Assembly: GCF_900177515.1 (NCBI RefSeq)
Contig: NZ_FXAK01000010.1
Coordinates: 62,001 to 126,000 of the forward strand
DNA length: 64,000 nucleotides
Direction of reading: 5' to 3'
Source of the DNA: Azospirillum oryzae
GTDB taxonomy: Bacteria; Pseudomonadota; Alphaproteobacteria; Azospirillales; Azospirillaceae
In this document: one piece after another, positions 60,569 to 64,000 of the stretch
Position numbering within the stretch: position 1 is the first letter of the stretch
Layout: each line of letters starts with the position of its first letter
The notes under the pieces: model-generated
What the model was told of the DNA's origin: nothing
Database searches by the model: none
Seen by the model: only the letters and a program-made list of their open reading frames with translations
Made by a program: the position numbers and the translations under genes

Positions 60569-61210
60569 TCAGTCCCGGAACAGGCTGCGCACCATCCAGC
60601 GCAGGCCCACCACCAGCAGCTTGTTGTATTCATTGACGAGCAGGTTGGCGGTGCCGGGCCACATCCACCAATCGTCGAGATGGACGGTGGGAGCGACGAC
60701 GGGATGGGGGACCAGTTCCAGGTCGGGCATCGCCATCGACAGTTCCAGCATGCTGCGGCGCATGTGGTAGTTGGCGGTCACCAGCCGCAGCGACCGGAAC
60801 CCCTGGTCGCGCATCCAATCCGCGGTCTCATAGGCGTTGCCGATGGTGCTGTCGGCGGAATAGCCCAGCGTGATGCAGCATTCCATCTCGGTCGGGGAAT
60901 GGCGGGAGAGCTTCAGCAACTCCTGCACCTCCACCCCGTCATAGACGCCGGACACAAACAACTTCTTCGCCCGCCCGGCGGCCAGCAGTTCCAGCCCGGT
61001 GACCAGCCGGTTGCTGCCGCCGGTCAGCACGACGATGGCGTCGGTCCGCCGTTCGGCATCGGCGCCGGTGGGGGGCGAGCGCGGCACGTCGGCCGCATAC
61101 CAGAACAGACCGGCCAGCCAGGCGACCGCCAGCACCAGCGCGCCGGTGAACAGATGTCCGACCGCCCGCGCCATCACCCCGCTGCCGCGCTGTCGGTGGA
61201 TGAGGCTCAT
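60569..61210 (-). CDS. YdcF/ElyC-family DUF218 protein
   Basis: This 213-residue membrane-anchored protein has one N-terminal helix (about residues 15-38) and a DUF218 domain with AIVVLTGGSNRLVTGLELLAAGRA, KLFVSGV and SLRLVTANYHMRRSML. DUF218 proteins (SanA, ElyC, YdcF) are tied to envelope integrity. The ATG at 61210 is 10 bp after the ftsX stop; a longer frame would overlap ftsX. The ftsE-ftsX-DUF218 order suggests a common envelope role. Confidence 0.85.
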   Translation of the reverse strand: MSLIHRQRGSGVMARAVGHLFTGALVLAVAWLAGLFWYAADVPRSPPTGADAERRTDAIVVLTGGSNRLVTGLELLAAGRAKKLFVSGVYDGVEVQELLKLSRHSPTEMECCITLGYSADSTIGNAYETADWMRDQGFRSLRLVTANYHMRRSMLELSMAMPDLELVPHPVVAPTVHLDDWWMWPGTANLLVNEYNKLLVVGLRWMVRSLFRD

Positions 61211-61220
61211 CGCACCCCCG

Positions 61221-62114
61221 TCACGGCATCGACTCCAGCGTGCGCAGCACGGTCCAGCGCGCGGTCGCCAGCGCCAGCAGGGCCAACGCAGCCGGCACCA
61301 GCAGCAGAACCACCCATTGCCAGGGCTCCAGCGCCAGATCCGGCAGCAGGCTGGCCCGCAATCCCTGGGATGCGCGGTGCAGCCCATACATGGTGCCGCC
61401 GGCCAGCAGCAGACCGATCCCGCCGCCGCGCAGGCTCAAGGACACCACATGCCGTTCGAACTGGCGGGAGACGTAGCAGTCGGTGGCTCCCATCAGGTGC
61501 AGCAGTTCCACCACCGGCCGGTGGATGGCAAGGCCTGTGCGCACGGCGAAGACCACCGTCATCACCGCCGCCGCACCGATCAGCAGCAACACGCCAACCG
61601 CCGCCAGCCGGATCGCCCCGGCGAATGAGCGCAGGTCGGCCAGCCAAACCGCATGGTCGTCCAGCGTCGCCCCCGGTGCTGCGGAGGTCAGGCGCAGGCG
61701 CAGCCCCGCAATGTCGACCGGCCCGTCGGCGACGACATCGATCATCCTTGGCATCGGCAGCAGCGGGTCCGAAGCCCCCGATCCCAGCCAGGGCTCCAGC
61801 AGCCGGGCGATCTCGCCGCCGCTCAGCAGGGTGGCGGACCCGATCCCGGGGGTGGAGCGCAGCACGGTCAACGCCGCCTCCGCCCGCTCGTCCAGCGGCG
61901 CCACGGGAGCGCCCGGCATCGGCGCCACCTGCACGGTCAGGCCGCCGGCCAGCCCGTTGTCCCAGCGTTGCGCCATGTCCGACACCAGCATGGCGCCGGC
62001 CAGCGCCAGCGCCGCCAGGAAGGCCATCAGCGCGGTGATCCAGCCGAGAAAGCGCGAGGACGGATCGACCGCCAGCGGCAGGTCGGAACGGGGACGCACG
62101 GGACGAAGCGCCAT
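61221..62114 (-). CDS. ftsX: Cell division protein FtsX
   Basis: This 298-residue membrane protein has a first helix at about residues 27-50, a periplasmic domain, and three C-terminal helices (for example LAAVGVLLLIGAAAVMTVVFAV). LLHLMGATDCYVSRQFERH is the FtsX signature (usually VLxLVGATxxFIRRPF). GGGAG lies 7 nt before the ATG at 62114, which is 4 bp after the ftsE stop. With FtsE it regulates peptidoglycan hydrolases at the septum. Confidence 0.88.
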   Translation of the reverse strand: MALRPVRPRSDLPLAVDPSSRFLGWITALMAFLAALALAGAMLVSDMAQRWDNGLAGGLTVQVAPMPGAPVAPLDERAEAALTVLRSTPGIGSATLLSGGEIARLLEPWLGSGASDPLLPMPRMIDVVADGPVDIAGLRLRLTSAAPGATLDDHAVWLADLRSFAGAIRLAAVGVLLLIGAAAVMTVVFAVRTGLAIHRPVVELLHLMGATDCYVSRQFERHVVSLSLRGGGIGLLLAGGTMYGLHRASQGLRASLLPDLALEPWQWVVLLLVPAALALLALATARWTVLRTLESMP

Positions 62115-62118
62115 GCCG

Positions 62119-62844
62119 CTACTCCCACCTTGCATCGTTGGCCCGCGCGTCCTGCGCCCGGCCCTCATTCGCCCGGCTGCCGCGCGAGGGAACGACCATC
62201 AGCCGGCCATTGTCGAGATGCAGGCGCGGATGGTCGAAACGGCGGATCAGCGCCTCGTTGTGGGTGGCGATCACCACGGTGGTCCCCAGCTTGTACAGTT
62301 CCTCGAACAGATAGAGCAGCCGCATGCCGATGCCGTCGTCGACGTTGCCGGTGGGCTCGTCGGCCAGCAGCAGCCGCGGCCGGTTGATCACCGACCGGGC
62401 GATGGCGACCCGCTGCTTCTGCCCGCCCGACAGGGTCGACGGCTTGGCGTGCAGGTGGTTGCCCAGCCCCACCCAGCGCAGGATCTCGCTGCAATGGGCG
62501 ACCACGTCGGCTTCCGGCGTGCCGGCCATGCGCAGCGGCAGCGCGACATTGTCCAGTGCCGACAGATGGTCGAGCAGAGCGAAATCCTGGAACACCACGC
62601 CGATCTGGCGGCGGAGTTCCGGCAGGTCGCGGCGGGTCACCATCGCCATGTCACGGCCGAACAGGGTGACCAGCCCGCGCGAGGGCCGGTGGGCGAGATA
62701 CATCAGCTTCAGCAGCGACGATTTGCCCGCGCCGCTGGCGCCGGTCAGGAAATGGAAGGATCCGGGCTGAAGGGTAAAGCTGATGTCGCGCAGCACCTCC
62801 GCCTCGGTGCCGTACCGCAAGCCGACATTCTCGAAACGAATCAC
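62119..62844 (-). CDS. ftsE: Cell division ATP-binding protein FtsE
   Basis: This 241-residue ABC ATPase has Walker A TGASGAGKSSLLKLMYL near residue 35, signature LSGGQKQRVAIARS near 138, Walker B LLLADEPTGNVDDG and the FtsE-type start MIRFENVGLRYG. It must start at GTG 62844, since no in-frame ATG is nearby. The last 20 residues are an extra polar tail. It heads ftsE-ftsX-ydcF and is divergent from plsC. Confidence 0.92.
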   Translation of the reverse strand: MIRFENVGLRYGTEAEVLRDISFTLQPGSFHFLTGASGAGKSSLLKLMYLAHRPSRGLVTLFGRDMAMVTRRDLPELRRQIGVVFQDFALLDHLSALDNVALPLRMAGTPEADVVAHCSEILRWVGLGNHLHAKPSTLSGGQKQRVAIARSVINRPRLLLADEPTGNVDDGIGMRLLYLFEELYKLGTTVVIATHNEALIRRFDHPRLHLDNGRLMVVPSRGSRANEGRAQDARANDARWE

Positions 62845-62991
62845 GGTCCCACCACAGCTCGTCAACCCCTCCGCGCCGGGGACAATGCACCCGGCGGGGG
62901 GCGGAGTCCACCCCGCCCCGCAACCTTCGAAGATGTCCCGGACCACGCGGAATACTTGAGAAGTCGGCGAAGACCTGACAAGTTGCCGGCC

Positions 62992-63774
62992 ATGATCTGG
63001 ATCCGGTCCCTCGCCTTCAACATCGCGTTCCATCTCTGGACCGCGCTGATGTGCTTCGCCCTGCTGTGGATGCTGCTGCTGCCGCGGCCGCAGATGGTGG
63101 CGGTCGTGGTGTGGTATCTGCGCACGGTCGGCTGGCTTGAGCGCACGCTCGTCGGCATCCGCTACGAGGTGCGCGGGCGCGAGAACCTGCCCGACGGTCC
63201 CTTCCTGCTGGCGGCCAAGCACCAGTCGGCCTGGGAGACGATGAAGCTCCACCTGCTGGTGAAGGATCCCGCGATCATCCTGAAGCGCGAGCTGATGTGG
63301 ATCCCGATCTGGGGTTGGTACGCCGCCAAGGCGAAGATGATCCCGGTCGACCGCGGCGCCGGCGGGGCGGCGATCAAGTCGCTGATCCGCAACTCCCGCC
63401 CGGTGCGGGACGAGGGTCGCCCGATCGTGATCTTCCCGCAGGGCACCCGCGTCGCGCCGGGCACCTACCGGCCCTACCGCATCGGCGTCGGCGTGCTGTA
63501 CGACAGCCTGGGCATTCCCATCGTGCCGATGGCGCTGAATGCCGGGCTCTATTGGCCGCGCCACAGCTTCCTGAAGTATCCCGGCACGGTGGTGGTGGAG
63601 TTCCTGCCGCCGATCATGCCCGGAACGCCGCGCGCCGAGGCGATGCGCGACCTGGAGGAGCGGCTGGAGGCCGCGAGCGACCGTCTCGTCACCGCCGCCG
63701 GCGGCCCGCCGACCCTGCGCCCGCCGCAGCCGGAACCGGAACGGGACAAGCGGACGGTGACCGCCGTCTCCTGA
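62992..63774 (+). CDS. plsC: 1-acyl-sn-glycerol-3-phosphate acyltransferase
   Basis: This 260-residue membrane-bound enzyme makes phosphatidic acid. It has an N-terminal helix (residues 9-31), the catalytic box KHQSAWET (His77; the usual HX4D reads HX4E here), the glycerol-phosphate motif FPQGTRVAPG, and MIPVDRG. The C-terminal 25 residues are polar and Pro-rich. It is divergent from ftsE across 147 bp. Confidence 0.92.
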   Translation: MIWIRSLAFNIAFHLWTALMCFALLWMLLLPRPQMVAVVVWYLRTVGWLERTLVGIRYEVRGRENLPDGPFLLAAKHQSAWETMKLHLLVKDPAIILKRELMWIPIWGWYAAKAKMIPVDRGAGGAAIKSLIRNSRPVRDEGRPIVIFPQGTRVAPGTYRPYRIGVGVLYDSLGIPIVPMALNAGLYWPRHSFLKYPGTVVVEFLPPIMPGTPRAEAMRDLEERLEAASDRLVTAAGGPPTLRPPQPEPERDKRTVTAVS

Positions 63775-63897
63775 CGGGCACCATAAGAGCCGACCACGAC
63801 GGTTATCCTTGAGCACGGCGGCGTATCTGCCTAGGCTCGCGCAACGAATCGCCGGAAGGGCCGGTTGAACCGGCTCCGGATGACGCGCGAGAGGAAG

Positions 63898-64000
63898 ATG
63901 ACGCAAACCGAGAAGCCCCAAAGGCCCACCCGGCGTCAGGACCGCTGGACGAAACGGTGGCGCGCCGCCGCCGTCGCCCTTCTGATGACGGTGCAGCCGC
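63898..64000 (+). CDS. Start of an unidentified protein, cut by the window end
   Basis: The visible N-terminus is basic (KPQRPTRRQDRW) and then turns hydrophobic (AAAVALLMTVQP), as in an anchored or exported protein. The start could also be the in-frame ATG at 63880. It follows plsC on the same strand. Only 34 residues are visible, so no family is assigned. Confidence 0.45.
   Translation, partial: MTQTEKPQRPTRRQDRWTKRWRAAAVALLMTVQP

Noticed and set aside
62992..63774. PlsC as inactive because HX4D reads HX4E
   Set aside because: All other motifs are intact and, from memory, the KHQSAWET form is common in alphaproteobacterial PlsC, so loss of function is not supported.

Overview
The window is uniformly GC-rich (about 68-70 % by eye) and densely packed, with many 4-bp ATGA stop/start overlaps. 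Its content points to an alphaproteobacterium of the Rhodospirillales, most likely Azospirillum or a close relative: PcaIJFDCBHG aromatic catabolism, TRAP transporters, many chemoreceptors, ftsEX next to ydcF and plsC, and palindromic GC-rich intergenic repeats. No rRNA, tRNA, CRISPR array, insertion sequence or phage gene was seen.

Layout. 1-2.3 kb: a chemoreceptor and an amino-acid-type binding protein. 2.3-7.1 kb (minus strand): a complete Liv-type ABC importer, divergent from 7.4-14.3 kb, a full protocatechuate branch of the beta-ketoadipate pathway. Both carry the same IclR/PcaU-type operator architecture in the shared 340-bp intergenic region, so the importer is probably the aromatic-acid (PcaMNVWX-like) uptake system. 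14.4-16.5 kb: a second chemoreceptor. 16.8-21.9 kb: a gluconate TRAP transporter, gluconokinase and a divergent LacI-type GntR with two palindromic operators. 22-30.4 kb: a five-gene operon (archaeal-type nucleoside phosphorylase, beta-CASP metallo-hydrolase, HlyD, RbbA, YhhJ) behind an Fnr/FixK-like box; repeat elements are inserted in frame in two of its genes. 30.6-34.5 kb: sugar-nucleotide genes (phosphomannomutase, Ugd, GalU). 34.9-37.5 kb: a pseudouridine synthase and three GNAT acetyltransferases. 38.1-42 kb: O-antigen ligase-like protein, GT9 and a polytopic glycosyltransferase-like protein. 42.2-46.4 kb: DUF2934 protein, Cys-rich copper protein, emrAB-marR with twin operators. 46.6-48.5 kb: ilvD.

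48.7-55.9 kb is the accessory island. It holds a large cyclase-like/AAA/TPR protein whose 3' third drops to about 45-50 % GC, two paralogous ribbon-helix-helix proteins at the two edges, and between them a short peptide gene, a YcaO cyclodehydratase-family gene, a TfuA gene and a Crp-family regulator. The peptide gene has a perfect Crp-type palindrome in front and a long nested hairpin behind, as expected for a RiPP precursor. This YcaO-TfuA cassette (a likely thioamide-forming pair) is the best candidate for an undescribed system.

56-59.5 kb: a ketone-body operon (GntP permease, ScoA, ScoB, BdhA) with a sigma-54 promoter and upstream palindromes. 59.9-60.5 kb: copZ with a CueR-type promoter and hemP with a Fur-like box. 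60.6-64 kb: ydcF, ftsX, ftsE (minus strand), then plsC and the start of an unidentified gene (plus strand). Two repeat families (A: 152-169 bp, four copies; B: about 120-195 bp, three copies) are scattered between and within genes.
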